Shown here one piece after another: positions 52,912 through 60,763 of a DNA stretch of 64,000 nucleotides; positions within the stretch are counted from its first letter, which is position 1; each line of letters opens with the position of its first letter. Made by a program: the position numbers and the translations under genes. The DNA comes from Georgenia sp. TF02-10 (GTDB lineage Bacteria; Actinomycetota; Actinomycetes; Actinomycetales; Actinomycetaceae): positions 2,108,001-2,172,000 of the forward strand of contig NZ_CP094289.1 in the NCBI RefSeq assembly GCF_022759505.1. The letters run 5' to 3'. The notes beneath the pieces are model-generated. The model saw only the letters and a list, made by a program, of their open reading frames with translations, was not told the DNA's origin and did no database searches.

Positions 52912-53718
52912 TCACCTGACGGGTTCAGGCACGCCCGGCTCGAGGGCCACGTGATCTGCAGAGCGTTGTTGAGTGCCGCTGCGAACGATCAGGACGACGC
53001 CGACGGCGATGCTGAGCAGCGCCCACAGCTGGGGTTGGGTCAGGCCAAGGACCACCGGATCGTTGATCCGCAGGAACTCCACCAGGAAACGCGACAGGCC
53101 TGACAGGCCCAGATACGCCCCGAAGACGGCCAATGGCGCCCACCGCCGGACAAGTACCACCAGGACTGCGGCGATAACCGCTGCGAGGATCGCTTCATAC
53201 AGCGGGGTGGGATGGACGGGCACATCGGTGGCGACCACGCCCGAGGGGAAGGCCATCCCCCACGGCAGGTCGGTGGGACGCCCGTAGGTTCCATCACCAC
53301 TGACGAAGCAGCCCAGGCGGCCGATGCCGTAGGCCACCGTCAGGGGTACGGCGACTGCCCCAGCGACGACGTCGACCGGCAGCTGGTGGCGCCGGATGAC
53401 GACCAGGGCCGCAATGACGCCCCCCACCAGGCCTCCGTACCAGGTGAAGCCCATCCCGCCCAGGTCGTGCATGGTGATGGCGGGGTACTGCTCGAGCAGG
53501 TAGTAGACCTTCGCGCCGACGAACCCCCAGACCGTGGCCCACAGCACCAGCGCGTGGGCGGAGTCCTTCTTCAGGCCCCGCCGTTCGAAGGCACGACCCA
53601 GCAGCCACGCAGCAACCAGGGCAGCGGCCGCCTTGCTCACTCCGTAACTTTGAACATCGATCCCCAGGATCGTGAACAACACCGGACGCACGCTCTCCCC
53701 AATCCTCGCGGGACGCAT
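52912..53718 (-). CDS. lgt: prolipoprotein diacylglyceryl transferase
   Basis: A 268-aa multi-pass membrane enzyme that adds diacylglycerol to lipoprotein precursors. The Lgt signature GRLGCFVSGDGTYGRPTDLP is present, as are FTWYGGLVGG (HGG-equivalent region) and PLYEAI. It is shorter than typical actinobacterial housekeeping Lgt, and here it sits between a two-component system and a copper operon. It is therefore probably an accessory copy for lipoproteins of this island (inference). Upstream heptamers at 53789-53806 suggest response-regulator control. Confidence 0.9.
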   Translation of the reverse strand: MRPARIGESVRPVLFTILGIDVQSYGVSKAAAALVAAWLLGRAFERRGLKKDSAHALVLWATVWGFVGAKVYYLLEQYPAITMHDLGGMGFTWYGGLVGGVIAALVVIRRHQLPVDVVAGAVAVPLTVAYGIGRLGCFVSGDGTYGRPTDLPWGMAFPSGVVATDVPVHPTPLYEAILAAVIAAVLVVLVRRWAPLAVFGAYLGLSGLSRFLVEFLRINDPVVLGLTQPQLWALLSIAVGVVLIVRSGTQQRSADHVALEPGVPEPVR

Positions 53719-53788
53719 CGCCAGGTCAGCCGGCGGCGTCTTTCACACCACGATGACCAAAGTTCACGAAGAAGGCGTGCGCCGTTGG

Positions 53789-53806
53789 ATGAAGGTTTGC
53801 TTAAGG
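53789..53806. promoter_or_regulatory. candidate response-regulator site upstream of lgt
   Basis: Read toward lgt (minus strand): CCTTAAG, CAAA, CCTTCAT, start-to-start distance 11 bp. It resembles the sites at 48354 and 53931. Confidence 0.45.
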
Positions 53807-53930
53807 CAGTGACCGCACGCGTCCGATAGCAGGAGTCGCCCAGAAGCCCTTCGCTGGGAGAGACCTCAACAGGGGGATCTGGCCGTGGCCTGGTGCACCG
53901 TTCCCCCACGTCCCCAGCCGCGCACCACGG

Positions 53931-53948
53931 TCTTCATGGATTCTTCAT
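53931..53948. promoter_or_regulatory. candidate response-regulator site upstream of the copper operon
   Basis: TCTTCAT at 53931 and again at 53942, an exact direct repeat with an 11-bp period, about 80 bp before the copZ-like start codon. This is the best-conserved of the three sites. Confidence 0.55.
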
Positions 53949-53994
53949 CATCCCTCCGGTGGAACGGACACAACCCGGTGGTTGGGTAGTACCC

Positions 53995-54011
53995 ATACCC
54001 AGCAGGGGTAT
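53995..54011. promoter_or_regulatory. CsoR-type operator
   Basis: ATACCC-AGCAG-GGGTAT, a perfect 6-bp inverted repeat with a 5-bp spacer, ends one base before the AGAAGGAG ribosome site of the copZ-like gene. TACCC/GGGTA dyads are the known CsoR recognition type, and csoR lies in this operon at 57433. Confidence 0.7.
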
Positions 54012-54025
54012 AGAAGGAGCGGACT

Positions 54026-54274
54026 GTGAAGACAAAGGTGTATCGGGTGTGGGGGCTGACCTGCGAGGTGTGCCTGGCTCGGCTGCTGGAGCGGGTGCGC
54101 CACCTGGCCGGTTTGCGGACCGTCGCGCTCGATCTGGTCAGGGATGGCGAGTCGCGTCTGGCGCTCACCGCCAGCCCCGCCCTCCCGCCGCAGGTCGTCC
54201 GTGCCGCGGTCGAGGACGCCGGGTTCTCCCTGTCCGCCCCGGCTGCCGAGTCAGCAGCATCTACGGAGGTGTGA
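54026..54274 (+). CDS. copZ: CopZ-like copper chaperone (HMA domain)
   Basis: An 82-aa heavy-metal-associated domain. The metal site CxxC is in WGLTCEVCLARL near residue 13; a ferredoxin-like fold follows (VALDLVRDGESRLALTASPA, VVRAAVEDAGFSLS). It should carry Cu(I) in the cytoplasm to the CopA ATPase encoded next. The GTG at 54026 has AGAAGGAG upstream, and a CsoR-type dyad lies directly before it. It is the first gene of the copper operon. Confidence 0.85.
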   Translation: MKTKVYRVWGLTCEVCLARLLERVRHLAGLRTVALDLVRDGESRLALTASPALPPQVVRAAVEDAGFSLSAPAAESAASTEV

Positions 54275-54277
54275 GTC

Positions 54278-55093
54278 ATGAGTGTGCTTGACTGGTCAGT
54301 GATAGCCGGCGGTGTCGTGCTGACCGCGTTCTTGATGTGGTACTTCTTCGGCCCGAAGAAGTCCCGCCGCGCCGACGTCGCCGACGGCGTGCAGGAAGTG
54401 ACGGTCACCGTCAGGGGCGGCTACAGCCCCGACCTCATCGAGGTCCAAGCCGGGATGCCGGTGCGGTTGCTGTTCGACCGGCAAGAAAGCGGGGACTGCT
54501 CCTCCCGGGTGATGTTCCCCGACTTCAAGATCAACCAGAGCCTGCCGGCCAACACCGTCACCGCGGTGGAGTTCACCCCCACCTCCGCCGGGGAGTACGG
54601 CTTCGCGTGCGCGATGAACATGCTCCAGGGCAGGGTGCGGGTCGTCGGTGAGCCGGGGACTGAAGCCGCCGGCGTAGGCACGGCGGTTGCCGTGGCCGAG
54701 CGGCCCGCCGCCCATGACCACCACGGTGCGCCGGCAAGCGAGCTCGGGCACGGGGAGCTGGTGGACGGTGTGCAGGTCGCCGAGGTGAGGATCCGCGGCG
54801 GCTACCATCCCCAGGTCCTGCGGCTGCCCCCGGTGTACCGGCACAGCTGGTCCTGGTCCGGCAGGAGAACGGGGCGTGCTCTGAGCGATTCACCATCCCG
54901 GCCCTCGACGTGGACGTGGCCGTGCCGGCCTTCGGCAGCACTGTCCTGGACGTTGCGGCCCTTCCCGAAGGACGGTATGAGTTCACCTGCGGGATGGGGA
55001 TGCTGCACGGCGCCCTCGAGGTCGGTGACCCGCCCGGCACCGACACGGGCACGCACACCGGTTCCACCGGTCAGGACTCCCCGCCACCGGTGA
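54278..55093 (+). CDS. membrane-anchored double cupredoxin, frameshifted in its second domain
   Basis: One TM ([20 protein letters not shown]) is followed by cupredoxin domain 1 ([19 protein letters not shown] to [17 protein letters not shown], with Cys/Met ligands). A His-rich linker ([16 protein letters not shown]) leads to the start of domain 2 ([17 protein letters not shown]). A missing C in the run at 54827-54831 shifts the frame: the rest of domain 2 ([19 protein letters not shown] to [16 protein letters not shown]) continues in the frame of the ATPase. After the shift this ORF is noise. Without the shift the protein would be fused to CopA. ATG 54278 has GGAGG upstream. Confidence 0.75.
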   Translation: MSVLDWSVIAGGVVLTAFLMWYFFGPKKSRRADVADGVQEVTVTVRGGYSPDLIEVQAGMPVRLLFDRQESGDCSSRVMFPDFKINQSLPANTVTAVEFTPTSAGEYGFACAMNMLQGRVRVVGEPGTEAAGVGTAVAVAERPAAHDHHGAPASELGHGELVDGVQVAEVRIRGGYHPQVLRLPPVYRHSWSWSGRRTGRALSDSPSRPSTWTWPCRPSAALSWTLRPFPKDGMSSPAGWGCCTAPSRSVTRPAPTRARTPVPPVRTPRHR

Positions 55094-57369
55094 CGGTTTC
55101 ACCGCCGGTGGCACCGGAGGAGGACGCCGAGGAGCGGGAGCGGGCCGCAGAGATCACCAACCTGCGCCGGCGGGTGCTGCTGGGGGCCGCGTTGAGCCTG
55201 CCGGTGGTGCTGGCGGTGATGGCGGTGGAGTTCTTCTCCGCTGCGTGGGTCCCGGACTTCCTGATGAACCCCTGGGTGCAGCTGGCACTGATCACCCCGG
55301 TGATGTTCTACACCGGCTGGCCCATCCACAAGACCGGGTGGCTGGCCCTGTCCCACCGCACCGCGGACATGAACTCCCTGATCACCCTCGGCACGATCGC
55401 CGCCTACGGCTACAGCCTGGTCGTCACGTTCGCCCCCGGGCTGCTCCCCGTGGAGACCCGGCAGGTCTACTACGAGGCCGTCGGGGTCATCATCACCCTC
55501 ATCCTGCTGGGCCGGCTGTTGGAGACCAAGGCCAAGGCCGGCACCGGTGAAGCGATCCGGACCTTGATCGGTCTGCAGCCGCGCACCGCCCGGGTGGTGC
55601 GCGCCGGGCAGGAGCTGGAGATCCCCATCGACGAGGTCGGCGCCGGTGACGTGGTCGTGGTCCGTCCCGGGGAGAAGCTGCCGGTGGACGGGCAGGTGGT
55701 GGAGGGCACCTCCACGGTGGATGAGTCGATGGTCACCGGGGAGCCGATCCCGGTGACGAAGTCCCCCGGCGATGAGGTCATCGGCGCCACCATCAACCAG
55801 ACCGGTTCCTTCCGGTACACCGCCACCAAGGTCGGTGCGGACACGATGCTGGCCCAGATCATCACCCTCGTGCGCCAGGCGCAGGGGTCCAAGGCCCCGA
55901 TCCAGCGCATGGTGGACAAGGTCTCCAGCTACTTCGTGCCCGCGGTGATCGTCATCGCGATCTGGGCGTTCGTGGTCTGGGCCCTCGTGGGTCCCCCACC
56001 GGCACTCATCTTCGCGCTGGTCGCCGCTGTCTCCGTGCTCATCATCGCCTGCCCCTGCGCGCTGGGGCTGGCCACACCGCTGTCCATCACCGTGGGCACC
56101 GGCAAGGGAGCTACCGCCGGCATCCTCATCCGGTCGGCCGAGGCACTGGAGACCGCGCACAAGCTCGACACGGTGGTGCTGGACAAGACCGGCACGATCA
56201 CCAAGGGGGCCCCGGCCCTGACCGACGTGCTGCCCGCCGAGGGCTTCACCGACATCGAGCTGCTCAGCCTCGTCGCGGCCGTGGAGCGCTCCTCCGAGCA
56301 CCCGCTGGCCAGCGCCATCGTCGCCGGCGCCGAGGACCGCGGCCTGCAACTTCCCGAAGTGACCGCGTTCGACTCGGTCACCGGGCAGGGCGTGCGTGCC
56401 CTGGTCGAGGGCCGGGAGGTCCTCGTCGGTAACCGGCGCCTGCTGGGCAGTGTCGGGGTGCAGCCGCAGACCGACGCCGCGGACCGGCTGGCAGCGGACG
56501 GCAAGACCCCGATGTTCGCCGTCGTCGACGGGCGCTTCGCCGGGGTGATCGGCGTGGCCGACACACTCAAGGACGGGTCGGTGGCCGCCATCGCCGCCTT
56601 GCAGAAGCGTGGCATCGACGTGGTGATGATGACCGGGGACAACCGCGCCACCGCCGCGGCCATCGCCCGCCAGGTCGGCATCACCCGGGTGGTGGCCGAG
56701 GTCATGCCCGAGCACAAGGCCGCGGAGGTCAAGCGCCTGCAGGGCGAGGGCCGCGTGGTGGGCATGGTCGGTGACGGCATCAACGACGCCCCGGCCCTGG
56801 CCCAAGCCGACGTCGGCTCGGCGATCGGCACCGGCACCGACGTGGCGATCGAGTCCTCCGACATCACCTTGATCTCCGGGGCACTGTCCGGGCTGGTCAC
56901 CGCGGTGGACCTGTCCCGGGCCACGATGCGCAACATCCGGCAGAACCTGGTCTTCGCGTTCATGTACAACGCGATCGGGATCCCGATCGCCGCCGGGGTG
57001 CTCTACCCCGCGCTCGGCCTGATGCTCAGCCCGATGATCGCCGCGGCCGCGATGGCCCTGTCCTCCCTGTCCGTGGTCGCCAACGCCAACCGGCTGCGCG
57101 CCTTCACCCCTCGGCCCATCCCCGAGGTCACCAACGCCCCCGCCACCGACCCGGTGGTGGAGGTCGGGCACGACGACGAACAAGGAACGGAGAACACCAT
57201 GTCCCAGTCTCAGAAGGTCACCGACCCCGTGTGCCAGATGAGCATCGACCCGGCATCGGCCGCCGACAGCGCCGAGCACGAGGGCCAGACCTACCACTTC
57301 TGCTCCACCCACTGCGCGCAGACCTTCCGCGCAGACCCGGCCCGATACGCCACCTCGGTGGCTCCCTAA
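54910..57369 (+). CDS. copA: CopA-type P1B copper ATPase with C-terminal YHS domain
   Basis: Cu(I) exporter of 819 aa as read. It starts inside the second cupredoxin domain (GTG 54910); the true N-terminus may be the upstream cupredoxin ORF through a frameshift. Eight TM segments surround the actuator motif TGEPIPV, the ion site [10 protein letters not shown], phosphorylation DKTGTITKG, nucleotide-binding SSEHPLA and hinge [10 protein letters not shown]. After residue ~763 comes a YHS domain ([14 protein letters not shown]...YHFCSTHC). An ATG at 57199 with AAGGAACGGAG upstream could also give the free 56-residue YHS protein. It lies between the CopZ-like gene and csoR. Confidence 0.93.
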   Translation: MDVAVPAFGSTVLDVAALPEGRYEFTCGMGMLHGALEVGDPPGTDTGTHTGSTGQDSPPPVTVSPPVAPEEDAEERERAAEITNLRRRVLLGAALSLPVVLAVMAVEFFSAAWVPDFLMNPWVQLALITPVMFYTGWPIHKTGWLALSHRTADMNSLITLGTIAAYGYSLVVTFAPGLLPVETRQVYYEAVGVIITLILLGRLLETKAKAGTGEAIRTLIGLQPRTARVVRAGQELEIPIDEVGAGDVVVVRPGEKLPVDGQVVEGTSTVDESMVTGEPIPVTKSPGDEVIGATINQTGSFRYTATKVGADTMLAQIITLVRQAQGSKAPIQRMVDKVSSYFVPAVIVIAIWAFVVWALVGPPPALIFALVAAVSVLIIACPCALGLATPLSITVGTGKGATAGILIRSAEALETAHKLDTVVLDKTGTITKGAPALTDVLPAEGFTDIELLSLVAAVERSSEHPLASAIVAGAEDRGLQLPEVTAFDSVTGQGVRALVEGREVLVGNRRLLGSVGVQPQTDAADRLAADGKTPMFAVVDGRFAGVIGVADTLKDGSVAAIAALQKRGIDVVMMTGDNRATAAAIARQVGITRVVAEVMPEHKAAEVKRLQGEGRVVGMVGDGINDAPALAQADVGSAIGTGTDVAIESSDITLISGALSGLVTAVDLSRATMRNIRQNLVFAFMYNAIGIPIAAGVLYPALGLMLSPMIAAAAMALSSLSVVANANRLRAFTPRPIPEVTNAPATDPVVEVGHDDEQGTENTMSQSQKVTDPVCQMSIDPASAADSAEHEGQTYHFCSTHCAQTFRADPARYATSVAP

Positions 57370-57432
57370 CCCACACACCCCGTGGGCACCGGCACCACGC
57401 TGGTGCCCACGGAGATCCCGGAGGCGATCAGG

Positions 57433-57711
57433 ATGACCACCGACCAGCACACACGGGCCCTGCTCATCCGGCTGCGCCGCATCGAGGGCCAGGTCCGCGG
57501 CATCGCCCGCATGGTCGAGGAGGACAAGTACTGCATCGACATCCTCACCCAGGTCTCGGCCGCCTCCCGGGCACTGCAGAGCGTGGCCCTGGCGCTGCTC
57601 GAGGAGCACATGGCCCACTGCCTGCTCCACGCCGCACAAGCCGGCGAGCTCCAGCAGGAGGCCAAGCTCAAGGAAGCCTCCGACGCCATCGCCCGCCTGG
57701 TCCGCAGCTGA
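57433..57711 (+). CDS. csoR: CsoR-family copper-sensing repressor
   Basis: A 92-aa DUF156 protein. The copper ligands of CsoR are present: Cys in DKYCIDILTQ and His/Cys in EEHMAHCLLHA (H-x3-C). The N-terminal DNA-binding helices contain LIRLRRIEGQVRGIARMV. It should repress the copZ-copA operon through the ATACCC dyad at 53995 and release DNA on Cu(I) binding. ATG 57433 lies 63 bp after copA. Confidence 0.93.
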   Translation: MTTDQHTRALLIRLRRIEGQVRGIARMVEEDKYCIDILTQVSAASRALQSVALALLEEHMAHCLLHAAQAGELQQEAKLKEASDAIARLVRS

Positions 57712-57727
57712 AGGAGGAGGAAACCCC

Positions 57728-58021
57728 GTGGCCATCGACTACGACGCCCCACGCCCCCGCGAGGAGGAGGCGCCCGACACGACGCCGCTGGCCGCGCTAG
57801 TCGCGGCAGCACCGGCGCCCCCGGAGGAGACCGACGAGGCCGAGCTGGCCGAGCAGTATGAGCTGCCCGGCGCGGACCTGTCCGGTGAGGAGCTGACCGT
57901 GGCGGTAGTGCCACGACAGCAGGACGAGTTCCTCTGCGCCCGGTGCTTCCTCGTCCACCACCACAGCCAGCTGGCCTACCACGACGCCTGCCAGCCGGTG
58001 TGCAGCGAGTGCGCGTCCTGA
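57728..58021 (+). CDS. DUF4193-family protein
   Basis: A 97-aa protein typical of Actinobacteria. It has ELPGADLSGEELTVAVVP and a C-terminal zinc-ribbon-like pair (FLCARCFLVHHHSQLAY, then CSEC). A paralogue is usually a core gene; here a copy travels with copper genes, with an added Cys/His-rich end that could bind metal (inference). The GTG at 57728 has AAGGAGGAGG upstream. The function of the family is unknown. Confidence 0.88.
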   Translation: MAIDYDAPRPREEEAPDTTPLAALVAAAPAPPEETDEAELAEQYELPGADLSGEELTVAVVPRQQDEFLCARCFLVHHHSQLAYHDACQPVCSECAS

Positions 58022-58960
58022 CCACGGGGCCATCGCGGGCACTGATGACAACAACGACACGAAGGAGAACTGAGATGAACGTTCAGGTAGCCATCAACGG
58101 ATATGGCGTGATCGGTAAACGAGTGGCCGACGCGGTGCGGGCCATGCCCGACATGGACCTGGTGGGGGTGGCGGACGTGACCACCGACTGGCGCGTGCGT
58201 ACCGCGACCGAGCGGGGCATCGCCGTCTTTGCCGCCACCGATGAGGCCGGTGCCGCCATGGTCCAGGCCGGCGTGCCGGTGGCCGGCACCCTGGCTGAGC
58301 TGCTGGCCCAGGCCGATGTCGTGGTGGACACCACCCCCAAGAAGGTCGCCGCCACCAATCTGGAGGTCTACCGCGCGGCCGGGGTCAAGGCCGTGTTCCA
58401 AGGCGGGGAGTCCCACGCCACCACCGGGCACTCCTTCGTCGCCCAGGCAAACTACGCCACCGCGCTCGGCCGGGACACCACCCGGGTGGTCTCCTGCAAC
58501 ACCACCAGCATCGTGCGCGTGCTCGGCGCCCTGCACGATGCCGGCCTGCTCGCCCGCGCGCGTGGGGTGCTGATCAGGCGGGCCACCGACCCGGCCCAGT
58601 CCCACCAGCGCGGGATCATGAACACCGTGGTCCCCGAGGGCTCCATCCCCTCCCACCAGGGCCCCGACGCCCGCACCGTGCGCCCGGAGCTGGACGTGGT
58701 CACCATGGCCGCCAAGGCCGCCCACACCCAGACCCACCCACAACCACTTCTGGACGCTGCAGCTGACCCGCCCGGCCAGCCGGGAAGAGGTCCTGGACGC
58801 CCTGCGGGCCGCACCCCGGATCGCGTTCATCCGCATGGCCGACGGCCTGACCGCGTTGAACACCACCGTCGAGCTCATGGGCGACCTGGGCCGGCCCCGC
58901 GGTGACATGTGGGAGGTCGCTGACCTGTGTCAGCGTCTTTGTCCGCTTTAGGCCGTGGGA

Positions 58961-60052
58961 TCACACCACATCGGGGTCTCCTGGGTTGGGTTGATTCTTC
59001 CGGTGTGCTCGGTGGTAGGCAAGGCGCTGGCGGGCAGCGCGGGCCAGCCCCTCGCGCCGGGCCCGACGGATGGCTTCGCCGCGGCCCTCGTGCTCGTCCA
59101 GCGGGGTGACGTAGCCGATGCCCGAGTGCAGCCGCGAGCCGTTGTACTCGGAGCGGACGACGTCGAGCTCGGCGCGCAGGACAGCGGGGTCGGTGATTGC
59201 CAGCAGGTGGGGCCACTCGGTCTTCACCGTCCCGTTGAGGGACTCGATCCAGGCCTGGTCGGTCGGCGTTGAGGGCCGGCCGAAGTGCTGGGCGATGGCG
59301 ACCATGGCCATGAACTTGCGGGTGTGCCCGGCGATCATCTGCGAGCCGTTGTCCGAGACCGCCAGCAGGATCGGGGTCAACTCATCCTCCCCGTCCAGCT
59401 CCAAGTTCCGACCTCGGTCCTCGGCCCGCTGCACCGCAAGGTCGAGCAAGCCCTCGGCGTCAAGAGCCTGCTCGAAGCCGAGCCGGACCTGGACGTGGGT
59501 CTCCTCGGCCGAGACCACGTGCGTGAGCCACTTGCGCGAGACCAGGTCCTCGATGATCAGCACCGCCATCCCGGCCGCGGTGAAGTGGGTCGTGTCGTAG
59601 ATCCAGATCGAGTTTGGCCGGTAGGAGGCCCAGTCCGGGAACGGACGCCGCTGCCCACGCGTAGGGCGCGGTGGATGACGAAACCGCAGGTCATGATCGG
59701 TAAGCACACGTCGCACCGTCGATGGGGAAGCCCAGAACAGGTCCTCATAGGAGCCGCGGTGGGCCAGGCGCCGGTGGGAGAAGTCTCTCTCCCCGAAGGT
59801 CTCGAACGCCGCCAGGATCGCCTCGATCTCCACCGGCCTCAGGGCGTTGACCGAAGCCCCGGGACGAGCATCATCCAGACCAGCCTCGCTGTCCGCTCGG
59901 CGCCGCCAGCGACGCAGCCGGCGCTCCTGCAGGCCGAGCACCTCACACGCCCGGGCCGCGGGCCAGCCCTCGCCCTCGGCGTGCTCGACCAGGTCCAGCA
60001 GCACCTGCTTGGTACCGGCGTCGACCCGGACTGGGACGGGGGCGGTGGGCAT
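58961..60052 (-). CDS. IS3-like transposase OrfB (DDE integrase core)
   Basis: A 363-aa transposase. It has an N-terminal HTH-like region, then the rve core with the three acidic residues in NSIWIYDTTHF, LLAVSDNGSQM and DQAWIESLNGTVKTEW. The C-terminus has SRLHSGIGYVTPLDEH. The ATG at 60052 shares one base with the OrfA stop (a TTG at 60055 is an alternative). It appears intact and could be active. Confidence 0.92.
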   Translation of the reverse strand: MPTAPVPVRVDAGTKQVLLDLVEHAEGEGWPAARACEVLGLQERRLRRWRRRADSEAGLDDARPGASVNALRPVEIEAILAAFETFGERDFSHRRLAHRGSYEDLFWASPSTVRRVLTDHDLRFRHPPRPTRGQRRPFPDWASYRPNSIWIYDTTHFTAAGMAVLIIEDLVSRKWLTHVVSAEETHVQVRLGFEQALDAEGLLDLAVQRAEDRGRNLELDGEDELTPILLAVSDNGSQMIAGHTRKFMAMVAIAQHFGRPSTPTDQAWIESLNGTVKTEWPHLLAITDPAVLRAELDVVRSEYNGSRLHSGIGYVTPLDEHEGRGEAIRRARREGLARAARQRLAYHRAHRKNQPNPGDPDVV

Positions 60053-60390
60053 CAAACCCGCCCCCCTTTTCCCTCCAGGAGGGTCAGCTTCACTGCCAGT
60101 TCCTTGACCGCCTCCGAGAGTCGGGCGATCTCGGCGTTGGCCTCCTCCAGCTCCACATCACGCACCGACTTGCCCGGCGTGCCGGGCTTGGAGGCCGCCA
60201 GCGCTGCCAACGCGCCGTCCTTGGCCACCTGCCGCAGCCGGATGATCGTGGAGCGGTCCACCCCGGCCGAGGTCGCCGCCTGACCGATCGTGGCCTCACC
60301 CCGCAGCAGCTGCAGCCAGATCTCATACTTCGCTGACGGCGACAGCACCGTCCTGCTCCGCCGCGTCCTCGCGGCACCGTTCGTACTCAT
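60052..60390 (-). CDS. IS3-like OrfA (HTH protein)
   Basis: A 112-aa protein with the helix-turn-helix IGQAATSAGVDRSTIIRLRQ and a C-terminal leucine-zipper-like coil (LEEANAEIARLSEAVKELAV), as in IS3-family OrfA. ATG 60390 (MSTNGAARTRRSRT) is preferred over the frame start 24 bases upstream. Confidence 0.88.
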   Translation of the reverse strand: MSTNGAARTRRSRTVLSPSAKYEIWLQLLRGEATIGQAATSAGVDRSTIIRLRQVAKDGALAALAASKPGTPGKSVRDVELEEANAEIARLSEAVKELAVKLTLLEGKGGRV

Positions 60391-60763
60391 CGCGCACCCT
60401 CCTACAGGCGTCACGAAGACCGTACCGATGTTGCTTGATTCCCCGGCTCAAACCGGACACGAACGCTGACTCAACACATCGCCGTGTGGGAAGACGTCCT
60501 GACCGTTGAGGGGGACGAGGCCTACCTGACCTACCAGGTCAACAACGAGGCCATCGTCATCCCCGAGACCATCGACGCGATCCGGGCACTGACACAGACC
60601 GCAGCCGACGGTGCCACGTCGATCGCGCTGACCGACGAGGTCCTGGGGATGCGCCGCGAGTTCCTCCCCCACCCCGTCCCCGTCCCCGCCGACTGACACC
60701 AGCCGGCGCCGGGCTCCACCCAGCACATCCCAACACGGCCGTGCGGCCGGGAAAGAGGCGATC

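Larger units (their letters stand above)
58921..60478 (-). mobile_element. IS3-like insertion sequence, 1558 bp
   Basis: Imperfect terminal inverted repeats TGACCTGTGTCAGCGT and TGTGTTGAGTCAGCGT (12 of 16 match) bound the element. The 4-bp TCGC at 58917-58920 and 60479-60482 is the target duplication; removing the IS and one TCGC restores the GAPDH frame (GAG GTC GCC GTG TGG). It contains orfA and orfB, both intact. Confidence 0.92.
58075..60696 (+). pseudogene. type II (archaeal-like) glyceraldehyde-3-phosphate dehydrogenase, interrupted
   Basis: ATG 58075 starts MNVQVAINGYGVIGKRVADA (NAD fold). The catalytic cysteine lies in RVVSCNTTSIVRVLG. A 2-base deletion at about 58737 shifts the frame (HTQTH then THNHFWTLQLTRPASREEVL). 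At 58920 an IS element interrupts GDMWEVA, and the coding sequence resumes after it as VWEDVLTVEGDEAYLTYQVN to the TGA at 60694-60696. The intact ancestor would have been about 340 aa. The gene has its own GAAGGAG. It is dead twice over. Confidence 0.88.
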
